In this document: positions 46,628 through 56,535 of the stretch, piece by piece
Numbering within the stretch: the first letter of the stretch is position 1
Layout: each line of letters opens with the position of its first letter
Origin: Globisporangium splendens
Taxonomy: Eukaryota > Oomycota > Peronosporomycetes > Pythiales > Pythiaceae
Reading direction: 5' to 3'
Assembly: GCA_006386115.1 (NCBI GenBank)
Contig: VFIW01000091.1
Span: forward strand, 62,001-126,000
DNA length: 64,000 nt
Translations under genes and position numbers: made by a program
Notes under the pieces: generated by a model
Seen by the model: the letters and a program-made list of their open reading frames with translations, nothing else
The model's database searches: none
Told to the model about the DNA's origin: nothing

Positions 46628-47326
46628 CGTGCCAGTATCGCTCTCCCTTCAGAGAAATAGTGCCGCGTGCTGCTATAATGCTCTCTCTGCTGTGCGTCTC
46701 TGCCTCTGGTGTATGCGCCGCCGATGTGAGCGCCCGCCTTCTGTGCCTTTACGCGCGCCTTGGATGATGACGACGCGGCTGCGACGCTCTCTCTGTATGT
46801 TATAAAGACGGAAGGGCGGGGCGGAGGCGAACGGACTGAATTTCTCAAAGGGGGTACGCCGATTACGCTGGGCGAGTGAACCTTCCAGGTTACGCGATGC
46901 GACTCAGCCAATCTTTAAGAGCCCTTCATATCATGTAATACCTCCTTATCATACGTGAGTGGTTAAAAAGCGTGCAAGTTGATGCCTTTTTAAAAGGAAG
47001 TCTGTAAGTCGATTGGAGAGGATGCTGTTATTAAGTTGACAGCTGAACTGCTGAGAGAGTAGGGGAGCGGTTATGGTGAGTCTGGGGGTACGGGTTGGTG
47101 TCTGTTACACTGTCTGATAGTGCCAGAAAGTGGGTTACGTTTCCCTTTCCCCCATACGCAACCCAAACCCTGTACCCTACCCCTTGTACTCACATCCGAA
47201 AATTTGAAGGCGATACGATTGGTCAAAATTGCACTTCTGCTGCTGCTGGATTTTTACACGCACAAAGTGTGGCGCACACTATTTTCTGCCATTTACGTGT
47301 GGGAGTGAAGGTCTCTCCTCTTCAAC
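46628..47326. other. Upstream region of the GPCR-PIPK gene
   Basis: It lies upstream of the leftward GPCR-PIPK and the rightward small gene at 47327, so it should hold both promoters. A plus-strand frame covers its right half but has no recognisable domain. No other feature is supported. Confidence 0.35.
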
Positions 47327-48005
47327 ATGCGTCCTTTGCACCAAACGACAATGGGGCGACCATCGGTCGCGATGCTCACATGCGCCTCCATTTTCGTCCT
47401 GCATGCGCTGGAAATGCACTCAAATGCGGTCTTCACACGCGCGTACGATCTCCCAATGAACGCCATGTGCTCGGCGTCTCTTCCAGCGCATGTGGAGCCC
47501 GAAGTTTCCGAGCACCAGTGGCAACTGTTGGCGCAGATCCTCCCCCATGCCACGGTGCACAAGGCATTCAGTCGACTATAAGAGTGCATGCTATATGGAA
47601 GCGTCTAAAGCTTGCTTGTTTACTTGCGCATGCACGTGATGTTGCAGAGCGGTCGGCCGATTGTACGCTGTGAATTGCGCGCGCCAGTTCACATCCCTTG
47701 CCAGCTCAAGCCATTTCCGCACCTCAAGAGCTTCTACGACCAGCAGTTCGACGTCTCCATCGCCAACTTTGAGGTTAGAGATGGTCACGAACGCATTACG
47801 CCCTCTGTTGCAGCAGCGTATTCACATCTGCGACTCGCTTGTTGTTAACAAACAGATCAAGCCGTTCGCGCAGCCTCCCCACCTGGTGTTCTTTGACGAA
47901 CATCATGGCGTCGTGAAGGCTATTCCTGTAGGATTGGACTGGACCTCGTTCCAGCTCCGCGACACAATACTCAGTCACATGGCCAACTCCCAACATGGCG
48001 GTTAA
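47327..48005 (+). CDS. Hypothetical protein, several short exons, unidentified
   Basis: Two segments have protein-like composition. The first is 47327-47578 (ends SEHQWQLLAQILPHATV). The last, about 47775-48005, includes VNKQIKPFAQPPHLVFFDEHHGVVKAIPVGLDWTSF and ends HMANSQHGG. A middle segment (about 47648-47775: CQLKPFPHLKSFYDQQFDV) lies in another frame, so at least one intron joins them. Borders are not settled: a GTTAGA donor near 47775 with the CTGTTGCAG acceptor near 47810 would give an intron of only about 40 nt. The stop at 48005 lies 25 bp from the stop of DRC3 on the other strand, a tail-to-tail arrangement. I do not recognise the family. The alternating hydrophobic 'HLVFFDEHHGVVKAIPV' pattern suggests a small alpha/beta fold. 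Confidence 0.35.
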
Positions 48006-48030
48006 GTTTGCGTTATGTACAAGCACACGT

Positions 48031-49862
48031 TTAGTAAAACTCATCGTCGACGCGGTTGAGCTCATCGCGCACGCTGTTGATTTCGCCGATGTGCTTTTCT
48101 TTGATGTTGATGATCTCGGCGATGCGCGAGCGGTTGCGCGTCGATTCATGGTCTTTGGCGCTCCTGATGATATCGGCGATCTTGGCGAGACTCTGCTCAC
48201 GCATCACGTCTTCTTGTGCCAGCAGCTTGCCGATGTGGATGTCGTGCGAGCCGTTGATCGCATTATTGAGCGCGTCGCGGTCGTTCAGGATTGCGCGGCA
48301 CTCGTCAGTCAGGAAATCGTCTTCTTCACCGTCCTCGGATGCCATGCGCTCGAGCAGCGTGACCGCCAGCTGGCTCACGTTCTCGAAGAAGCTGTTCTCG
48401 AGCACCTCAACGGTCCGGAAATGCTCGGTCGAGATCTCGCGCGCTTCGGTGCCAACGGCTTCGATCGAAACCTCCATGCTCGAGATGAGCTCCTGTGTGG
48501 TCTCCACCAGATCCGACTCTAGATTCATCAAGTCAACGTGGAGCTTCTCTGCGGACGCCTTCGCTTCCTGCAGGAATTGCTGACCAGCGGCGGCTCCTTC
48601 GTTGTTCTCCGACGTCGCGTGCGAGATGCCTGTTTGCTTGAGCAACCGCTTCGCCACGCGACGATGACTCTCAACCGCACGAATGCTGCTCTCCTGTGCC
48701 TCGAGCTGCACGTGCTCATATTTGGACTTGAATTGGTCCACTTCCTTGGAAAGCGTGCTGTGCTTCTCCAATAAGACGATCTTCACGTCTTCGGTTGCAG
48801 CCTTTACCTTCTCGTGGTAGTCGTCGATGAGGCTGCGCAGACCTGGCAGCACCTCGATCTTGTTCATCTCCGTGTCTTCTTTGGACATATCGGACAGTAG
48901 CGTCTAAAGGAAATCCACATAATCGATATACTTTTCCGTGAAACAGAGCTTTTAGCACGCACAACAACAAGAGCAACAAGCGTACCTCCAACGTGATGAC
49001 GTTGGCATCCTTTAGCATCGCGAGGTACTTCTGCCGCTCGGTTTCGCGAGCCAAGGCTGCGTCTTCGATGACCTTGACCTCTTTCATTTCCTCGAGCTCG
49101 TCTTGGTACTGCTCGCGTGCTTGGATCGCTTCGTTTGTGTCCACAAGCACGTAGTCCAAGTACTGGAGCTTCTCGAGGTGCGCAAGAAGGAAGCTAGCAA
49201 AGCATAATCCACGACACCAATGTTATACATCTGCCCAAATGAAAACCAACTTCGTTGGGGACGTACGGTCGATACTCTGGGTCCGAGCAGACGGGATTGC
49301 CGCATAAATTCAGCACGCGAAGGCTGTCGAGGCATTTCAAGTACAGCAATCCGTCCGTGGTCGTGAGGGAGTTGTTCCCAACCGAAAGCACCTGCAAGAT
49401 AACGTCAGTAATCAGCGTGGATACGGAGCGCTCGAAGGGTGCGTTTGTAAATACCTGGAACTTCTTGAGCGTGTCCAGGTTCTCGAGCTTGGCAATGCAG
49501 TTGTTATAGAGACTGAGGTCCGTGAGCTTGACGAGCGTGTCAAGTCCTTTGATCGCGGTGATGTTGTTGAAGGACAAATCGAGCCACTCGAGGTGCACGA
49601 GATGGGCGATGCCGTCGATCTCCTGGATCACATTGTTGTCCAGCTGCAGTTTCACCAGATTTCGCAGTGTCTCGAGGTTCTCCATCTTGAACACGTTCTG
49701 GAACGATAGCGTGAGCGTTTGCAACTTGACAAAGTCGATCGTCTGCTCAGCCACATTGATTGCATTCGTGTTGCTCGGGTCCACGTTAGTGCACGCAACC
49801 TTCCGGATCACTTCGTCGCTGATCACAGCCACTTCCGGGTGGCGAACACCCAGGCGATGCAT
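48031..49862 (-). CDS. DRC3: Dynein regulatory complex subunit 3 (DRC3/LRRC48)
   Basis: Four or more exons: the N-terminal LRR exon from the ATG read from 49862 (to about 49455), an LRR-cap exon (about 49392-49265, NPVCSDPEYRPYV), a coiled-coil exon (about 49190-48987) and the last exon (about 48906-48031). The protein has SDS22-type repeats (LVKLQLDNNVIQEIDGIAHL, LEWLDLSFNNITAIKGLDTL, LTDLSLYNNCIAKLENLDTL). These are followed by a long coiled coil starting YLDYVLVDTNEAIQAREQYQ, a block conserved at the LRR/coil junction of LRRC48 proteins. DRC3 belongs to the nexin-dynein regulatory complex between outer doublets and controls axonemal bending. Its presence implies motile flagellated zoospores. 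It is head-to-head with the PKG gene (about 400 bp apart) and tail-to-tail with the small hypothetical gene. Confidence 0.88.
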
Positions 49863-50265
49863 CCTCCGTGGCTCTTTGCGTCTGGTCTGAGCTTGAGCGG
49901 GCTGTCACCCAGCGTCAATCGGGATTTCCCCCAGCAGACTTGGGAATACTCACACTCCACCTCGCTATAAATATTCTTGGACCATTGCTCAGAGGAGAGA
50001 ATGGTGAAATGTGGTTCTACTATGGAGAGCACATGGCCGGACTGATCGAAGCACACAAACCAAATCCTTTTGGTTGCGGATCACGAAGTATCCTCCTCAG
50101 GCGCAGAAACTCTGGGTGAATGCAAGCTATTCTCGTCAGATATGAGTCCAGCCCATTCTCCCAATTGTAAGGCAGGTTGCAAACTCCATTAGCCTTCATC
50201 CATCATCTTCTTCTTCGGCGGCAAGAGGGCTCTTGTTGTCGACTGGAAGCCATTGCATTGGCGTC
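49863..50265. promoter_or_regulatory. Divergent region between DRC3 and the PKG-type kinase
   Basis: About 400 bp separate the two start codons, so both promoters lie here. The PKG side carries a pyrimidine-rich CATCCATCATCTTCTTC stretch (about 50196-50212) of the kind seen around oomycete transcription starts. No specific element can be fixed. Confidence 0.3.
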
Positions 50266-52682
50266 ATGGGGTGCGTGAATTCTGTGGCGCGATATCACAT
50301 CGACAGCGATGGTGCAAGGAAGGAGGAGAATGGCTCTGACTCGTCTCCTCGGATCTCAGACAACGCATTGCATCTCTCTACGCCGAGTGTCGCTTGCGTG
50401 CACGAAGGGGTCATGGCCGAGATGGTTCGCTATCGCCGTCCAAGCATTCGGAACAACGAGGACCTTGACGCGATCCGCAACGAGGAGATCGCCCTGATGA
50501 TCATGCTGCAAGCCATGAACAAGAACACCGTGACCTCGCTCCCCGAGCAGGAATGCATTGTGAGTGCGCTTCGCGAGAACGTGCTCTTCTCGCGCATGCA
50601 CACGGAGCAGCTCTTTGCGCTCGCCAAATTCATGTTCATCCAGGTCGTCGAGCCAGGCGAGCACGTGATCAAACAAGGCGAGGTCGGCGACAAGTTCTAC
50701 GTCGTGCGCTCAGGGAATTCGACGTCGTGAACGCTGTCGGCGACGTCATCAACCGGCTCACACCCGGCGCAACATTTGGTGAACTCGGGTTGCTGTACAA
50801 TGCCAAGCGGTCAGCAAGTGTCCTGGCAGATCCAAACGTGCGCAGTTCGTTGTATGCCCTGCGAGGGAAATTCTTCCGCTACGTCGCAGCGCAGCACTCA
50901 ATCAAGAGCATCAAAAGCTCGCTACAAGCACTGAAGAAAGTCAGATTGCTGCAGAGTCTCACCGATGAGCAACTTGATCTGGTCTCGAACTCTGTGCATG
51001 CGCTCCAATATCGTGCTGGAGACGTAATTGTACGCAAGGGGGAGCCTGGGAGTGTGATGTACATGATTCAGTCTGGAACAGTCGTTTGCACCGACATTGG
51101 CAACGGTGTCGGTGTGGTCGAGCTCTCGGATGGCGACTACTTTGGCGAGCGTGCGCTGCTGGCATCGGAGCCTCGCGCAGCCACTGTTCTCGCAAAAACG
51201 GATGTCCAAGTCATGGCGCTCGACCAGCAAACGTTCACATCGTTGCTCGGACCGCTGCAGGAAGTGCTGGAGCACAACCGATTATGGCGTATCCTCGAGA
51301 GCGTGAACGTGATGAAAAATGTACCGGACGCGCTCAAGAAGAAACTCTTCGACCTCGCCCATCGAGTGACATTCGAAGCCAACGATATCATCATCAACGA
51401 GGACGAAAACGGCGATACGTTCTACATCATCATGGAGGGTGAAGCGAGAGTGGTGCAGCGCGCTGCAACTTCGAGCAATGACGTGCCATTCAGCGTGGAG
51501 GTAGCGAGGGTTGGCCCTAGAGATAATTTCGGTGAAATGGCTCTGCTCAAACGCTCGCCTCGCACGGCGCCGGTCATCGTGTGCACCAAAGCCGACTGCT
51601 TTGCACTGGAGCGGACGGATTTCGAGAGCATCTTTGCGCCCGTGAAGGACGAGCTGCAGGATCTCGCCAAGCAGCGCGAGACTTTCAACGCCGACAAATG
51701 CTTCTCGCGCTCGGTGACGCTCACGAATTTGGAGCGGGTTCGAATCATTGGTGTGGGGTCGTACGGGATCGTGTACATCGCGAAACACGCACCATCGGGT
51801 CGATACGTTGCAGTCAAGGAAATGTGGAAAGCACGGCTTGAGGAGAGCCCCCAGGTGCACCACATCTGCAGTGAAAAGCTGCTGCTGGAAAAGATGGACT
51901 CGCCGTTCCTGCTCAAGTTTTTCACAGCGCTGCAAGACGAGCGCAAAGTGTACTTTGTGACAGAGCTGTTGCTCGGCGGAGAGCTCTTCCGTCGCATCGT
52001 GTCGCCCTCGGGCAAACCCATTTTATTATCGCTTGAGGACGCACAGTTCTACACGGCGTGCTGCATCAAATCCCTCGAGTACTTGCACGAGCGCAGCATC
52101 GCGTACCGCGACTTGAAGCCGGAGGGCATCTTGCTCGACAACGATGGGTATGCGAAGCTCGTGGACTTTGGCTTTGCGAAGAAAGTCACGGGCAAGACGT
52201 ACACGCTCTGTGGGACGTCTGAATACCTGGCACCGGAAATGATTCTCAGCGTCGGCCACGGCATCGCAGTAGATAGCTGGGGACTCGGCGTACTTCTCTA
52301 CGAGATGTATATGGGAGACTCGCCGTTCGCGTCAAAAGACGACGACCACCTCGCGATTTGCCGTAGTATCTTGCAGGGCAGCGTCATTTTCCCCGCAGAA
52401 TGCGATGAGGGCTGGAAGCAGACCGTACAAGCGCTCTTGACGCGTCAGCCCGAGCGGCGCGCGTCGATGGTACCTGGAGCGCCGAACGATATTCGCAAGC
52501 AACCTTGGTTGCAAGCCTTCAATTGGCAGGCACTCGAGCGGAAAACTTTGATCGCTCCTTGGAAACTGGACCTTCAGGACGAGATCGACGGGAAATACTT
52601 TCAGGCCGTGACAGCGGACGATCTTGGCGAATATGAATCGTGGAAGGACGTGCCGCCTGCGAGTTCCTGGGAAGCATTTTGA
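50266..52682 (+). CDS. PKG-type cyclic-nucleotide-dependent kinase, three cNBDs (one-base frame break)
   Basis: The ATG at 50266 opens with MGCVNS, a dual-acylation type N-terminus. Three cyclic-nucleotide-binding domains follow, each with the phosphate-binding cassette: FGELGLLYNAKRSASV, FGERALLASEPRAATV and FGEMALLKRSPRTAPV; all keep the Glu and Arg that hold the cyclic phosphate. An AGC kinase domain runs from about 51730: GVGSYGIVYIA, VAVKEM, YRDLKPEG, DFGFAKK, GTSEYLAPE. The first cNBD is broken: near 50713-50715 a G run is one base short (RSG then EFDVVN in the next frame). With one base added, the whole span is 2418 nt, 805 residues and otherwise open. The catalytic-loop Asn (DLKPEN in relatives) is Gly (52125-52127). 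Three or more cNBDs resemble protist PKGs more than the two-cNBD animal enzyme. It should act at membranes in cGMP or cAMP signalling. Confidence 0.82.
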
Positions 52683-52837
52683 GGTAATGACTGGAGACCC
52701 TGTAGCATGTACTCACAAGCACATTGTAAATACGCTGCACCAACCTTTCTTTCGTCCATTGATCTCATTCAATGTGGATCAAATACCGTGCGCATGCTCT
52801 AGAGTTTCTTCTATCAGCTTCTATTGAGTAGTGTACA

Positions 52838-54199
52838 TTACAGTGACTCTTCCTGCTCGCTACTCTTCGTCTTGACGGTGGTGTGGGTCACTACGGTGGT
52901 CGTCGTCGTGATTGTCTTCTTTGCCGATGTTTCTTCGTGGACTTGATGACGGTACTTGGTGCTGAAGGTATCGTCGCGCTTCTCTTCGTCCACCTCGCTG
53001 TCGCTTACATCGACTTCGTGCGCGCTCACAGCACGAAGGACGGGCGGGATCTTCTTCAGTGGTTCTAAAGCCGGGTAGTCTGCTCGTTCTGCCGAAAAAT
53101 CGACCTTCGCAGCCGCTGTCGACTCTACGGTTTCCGAGAATGTCGTTTTGTTGAGGTCGTTGACATTCGACGACTTCAATTCTACTGTCGGCGGCGGAAT
53201 GTCGACGACGGTTGCCGACTCATGCAAGCGACGTAGTACTCGCTACACATACAATGGCGGTTTGTGAGTTAAATGCTCGCATATCCTGTAAGGAAACTAA
53301 TTAAGGCAGCGTGTTACGTACTTGGAACTGGCGGAATTTGTTTGTCACGTGGGTAGCAACGAACACGGAGAGCATGGGGTACAGCAACGCCGCCGCAATG
53401 ATCATGTACAAGCATATTCCCATTCCCCAGCAACTTCGGTTCGACGAGTTCTCGGCGCACCGGTTGTACTGATCCTTGTAAAACGTGGACTCGATGAGCA
53501 AACGGAACACAAAGATGTACCAGACCATCGCGACGATCAGGTAACTCAGTCCGCAAAAGATGCAGAGCTGCATCAAGTAGCGATCCACGACGGTGTGATG
53601 TCTCGTCGTGATCAACAACATTGACCACACGGCGATCAAGAGCCCCAAGCCAGTCAAGACGGAGAGCGCACCCTGAAGGAACTTCATCGCTGCGCCGCAG
53701 TACACACGTCGCACTTGGCAATATTGCTTATGCAGCTCCCCAATCGCATTGTCACAAAACGACTCCTCTGTAGAACTAAGCGGGGAAGACACACAAGAAA
53801 CACAATCGGTCCTTTCTTGTGAGCAAATGACGTCTTTTCTCAGCCCGCAACCTGCATGCCTGCTAGCACTCACCACTGGTCCGTGAACGAGTGCGCGGCG
53901 CTCTCTTGTGGCGGCACCCAGAGCGAGTTGCCTGGGTCGAACGTGATGTCGCCCACGTGCTCCGTGTAGTTGAGCCAGATGCCGATGCCCTGCGAGTAGT
54001 AGACCGCGCTGTCGCGCTCACCCGACTGCGTGAGCCAGAACGGCATGAGCGTGATATACCACGCCATGCCCGCCAGCGCGGTCGCCAGCAGCACCACTGT
54101 CGCATTATGTACGTAACACCAGCCATTAGACACATACAAGTATACAGCATAGAGAAAGGGACACACACACATACGCGAGAGCTGCAGCAGGTTCTTCAT
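52838..54199 (-). CDS. Four-TM membrane protein with Ser/Thr-rich cytoplasmic tail
   Basis: Exons: start read from 54199 (MKNLLQLSR; an in-frame upstream ATG at 54274 is possible), then about 54098-53877 (TM1 LLATALAGMAWYITLM and an extracellular loop with NYTEHVGD), then about 53778-53321 (STEESFCDN ... three TM helices, including MKFLQGALSVLTGLGLLIAVW, LMQLCIFCGLSYLIVAMVWYI and GICLYMIIAAALLYPMLSVFV), then about 53242-52838. The loop has paired Cys (FCDN, QYC, VYCG, RCAENSSNRSCWG). The tail is acidic, then Thr-rich (KKTITTTTTVVTHTTVKT). Topology is four TM with two outside loops, as in claudin/amastin-like proteins, but no family signature was found. Function unknown. Confidence 0.6.
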
Positions 54200-54742
54200 C
54201 GCGGCGTCAATGCGGAATGCGGAATCGTGCAGTCGGTTTCCGTTGCACCCGCTGGCCACTCTGGATACTGCCACAGACCCGCCTGATATTTTTGGGTGTG
54301 CTTTTTCTGGTAAACGGGTGGGTCGGGTTGTGTGTTAGTTGGGTCGGGTTTATATTGAAAACCTGTTAAACGGCAGACCCGCGACCCGTGGTGACCCGAA
54401 AGGCTCGAAAGGTCACATAGACGATGATCAGCTAAAGCTTTTCGGTGGATTGTCTCTGTTGGATGCAGATCACAAGGCCATGCACCCTGGTTCGATGAAT
54501 ATTTCTATGCGTCTTACGTGTCTATGGTGCGGCATTGTCCGCGAGCCATTGATCGGCTCACGCGCCAGACCCCCAGAATGATCTCTTGAGACACGAAGCA
54601 TGCATGCAACGTGTTTACATGTTCTCTATAAAATTCGAGCCGATCTCGCACGACAACAAAAAACTCGACGCACAGGGTTCATTTCGATTGGTCGCGCTTG
54701 TTAGTGTCAGGGAATGCCAACTGGTCTGCAAACTCCGGCGCG

Positions 54743-54853
54743 TGAGCAACATGCTGAGCGGAAAGGGCGGTTCATTTGAACAGTATGCATGCAACATGCG
54801 AGTGGGCAACGCGCTGAACGGAGACGCTGGTTCAGTGGCGTGCATGCAACGTT
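54743..54853. repeat. Two diverged 55-60 bp direct repeats
   Basis: Copy 1 (about 54743-54798) and copy 2 (about 54801-54853) share GTG(A/G)GCAAC, GCTGA(G/A)CGGA, GGTTCA and GCATGCAACRT in the same order. A related GCATGCAACGTG occurs near 54600. Confidence 0.6.
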
Positions 54854-54948
54854 AATCTTGCCACCAGCCTTTTTTTCGGTCCGAAGAGCTTGCTTGTGGC
54901 AAGGATGGCCACTTCATGCATTCGGGAATGCCAGGGACGTGCAACACA

Positions 54949-54967
54949 GCACGCACGCACGCACGCG
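54949..54967. repeat. (GCAC)n tetranucleotide run
   Basis: Consecutive ACGC/GCAC units upstream of the secreted-protein gene. Confidence 0.8.
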
Positions 54968-55542
54968 GCGACAGCGAGTAGACGTGGACCAGACATTGTT
55001 CCCACTTAGCAAGCCTCATTTTTCGTTGACGCAGCATGTGACGTATGCTTTTCGGCAACTCGTATCTTTGGCGTCACACGTCACATTTTCCACCCTTCGC
55101 GACATGACGCTTTGTACCAAAACATGCGAGTCGTGACAGCGTTTCGCAACAGCATCCTTCATATTTGCACCCGACACTGATGCAGATTACAACTTTTAAC
55201 CTTAAGCTGATATTTACGCTGTCCTGTTGGGATGTGCACCTTGACTTGGTTTCGTGACGCTCCAACCGTAACAAACGCAAACGGATCCCACTCCACCACG
55301 GTAACAACCGTAAATACATCTGCAATATCGTAAATAAAGCTTCTCCACACACTTTGAATCGTGGCCAAGTGACCATATTTAAAAACCGCCTTGTTAATCA
55401 CGATCACAACCCATAAATAATCCGTTCCCTCTCAGATCTTGCATCCCACTCTCGTTGTCTTTGCTCCAAACCTGCAAAATCAGCAGCTCATTTCCCAATT
55501 TGTTTCCTCTGAAGCACATCAACAACAACAACCATATTGGAA

Positions 55543-56082
55543 ATGACCTTCCTCCGAACGCTCGCGCTGCTCGCTGCCGCCGCCTCACTGACCGCCTCTC
55601 CCGCCGCTGCCGGGTCAATGCGCGCACTCGCCGCTCCGTCCGCGTTCACGTGGGTAGAAGACCCCCACGCTGCTGATCCGTGCACCGAGCCGGGCTGTGT
55701 CAACCACGTCAAGTATGGCTACAACGTCGTCCCAATCAATATCACGAGCGATGCCAAGGTCGTGATGCAAGAAGCCAAGCGACCAGCCGGTCTAGCCGCG
55801 GTGCTCAATCTGGAGACGTACACTCAGCCCGGCTGTGCCATCAGTGGCTGCAGAATGACGAAGACCCTCGGTATCTTCCCAAAAGAGGACTGTTTCAACG
55901 TACAAGTGAGCAAAGACGCGGATCAGCCGGATGGAAAGACGACCCGAATTGACTTTGGCGGCATTTATTACGAGAACCTGCCATCGGGAGAGCTCTACAT
56001 CAAGTACGAAAAGAAGAACTACCTGACAAACACAAACACGTGTACGTACGAGATCCGAAGCGGCTACAAGCGCTGGTTCTAG
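55543..56082 (+). CDS. Small secreted cysteine-containing protein
   Basis: Single exon of 179 residues from the ATG at 55543. A clear signal peptide (TFLRTLALLAAAASLTASPA, cleavage after about AAA) is followed by a mature part with six cysteines in pairs: DPCTEPGC, QPGCAISGC, then EDC and NTC. A short repeat-like element (x-P-G-C) occurs at both pairs. No RxLR or LFLAK motif follows the signal peptide. The rest is beta-rich (NYLTNTNTCTYEIRSGYK). Three disulfides are likely. It is probably an extracellular or cell-wall protein, possibly an apoplastic effector-like protein (inference); I do not recognise the family. Confidence 0.75.
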   Translation: MTFLRTLALLAAAASLTASPAAAGSMRALAAPSAFTWVEDPHAADPCTEPGCVNHVKYGYNVVPINITSDAKVVMQEAKRPAGLAAVLNLETYTQPGCAISGCRMTKTLGIFPKEDCFNVQVSKDADQPDGKTTRIDFGGIYYENLPSGELYIKYEKKNYLTNTNTCTYEIRSGYKRWF

Positions 56083-56535
56083 ACTCAGCAAAGCATGCAT
56101 CTTCTTGCAAGCACATGCTAAGATTGTCTGTGCGTATACTACTATTAACAAAGAACAGATTAAATAAACGCTGTACCCCGTCACATTGAGCCACTCGTGT
56201 GTGAATGCTGCATGTGTGTGATTTCGGCAGGAATGTCGGCGTATTAAAATAGACACTCGTCACTGTACAGCAATCTTTCTGAGAAACGCATCAGCTGAAG
56301 TACGAGTGATGGTCTTCTCTCGTTCAGGTTTACTTTCCTCAATCATACAGCAAGGCAATTTGTACCGTCTGCGTCAGATTCGTTGTCAAGAAAAGATCGG
56401 GTTCCTCAACTTAGCTGGGACCCACGTCGTTTCCAGTCCGCATCTTGTTTGACTTCCGCATTCTCCAATTCGTGTCGTCAGACGCAAGAGACCGACGAAG
56501 AAGAAGAAGACGGAAAGCGACTGGCCAACGGGACG
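56083..56535. other. Gap between the secreted protein and the SAMHD1-type gene
   Basis: Both flanking genes read rightward. The frame of the next gene is open upstream to 56383, but no ATG is present before 56536. Contains the promoter of the SAMHD1-type gene. Confidence 0.4.

Larger units (their letters stand above)
54200..55542. other. 1.3-kb intergenic region with small repeats
   Basis: It separates two genes reading apart. A G-rich stretch with repeated GGGTCGGGTT-type runs lies near 54290-54400. Two diverged direct repeats occur at about 54743-54853, and a GCAC tetranucleotide run at about 54949-54967. No gene is supported, although several short frames are open. Confidence 0.45.

Noticed and set aside
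54290..54400. Telomere-like GGGTCGGGTT tract
   Set aside because: The unit is not TTTAGGG, it is short and irregular, and it lies between ordinary genes.
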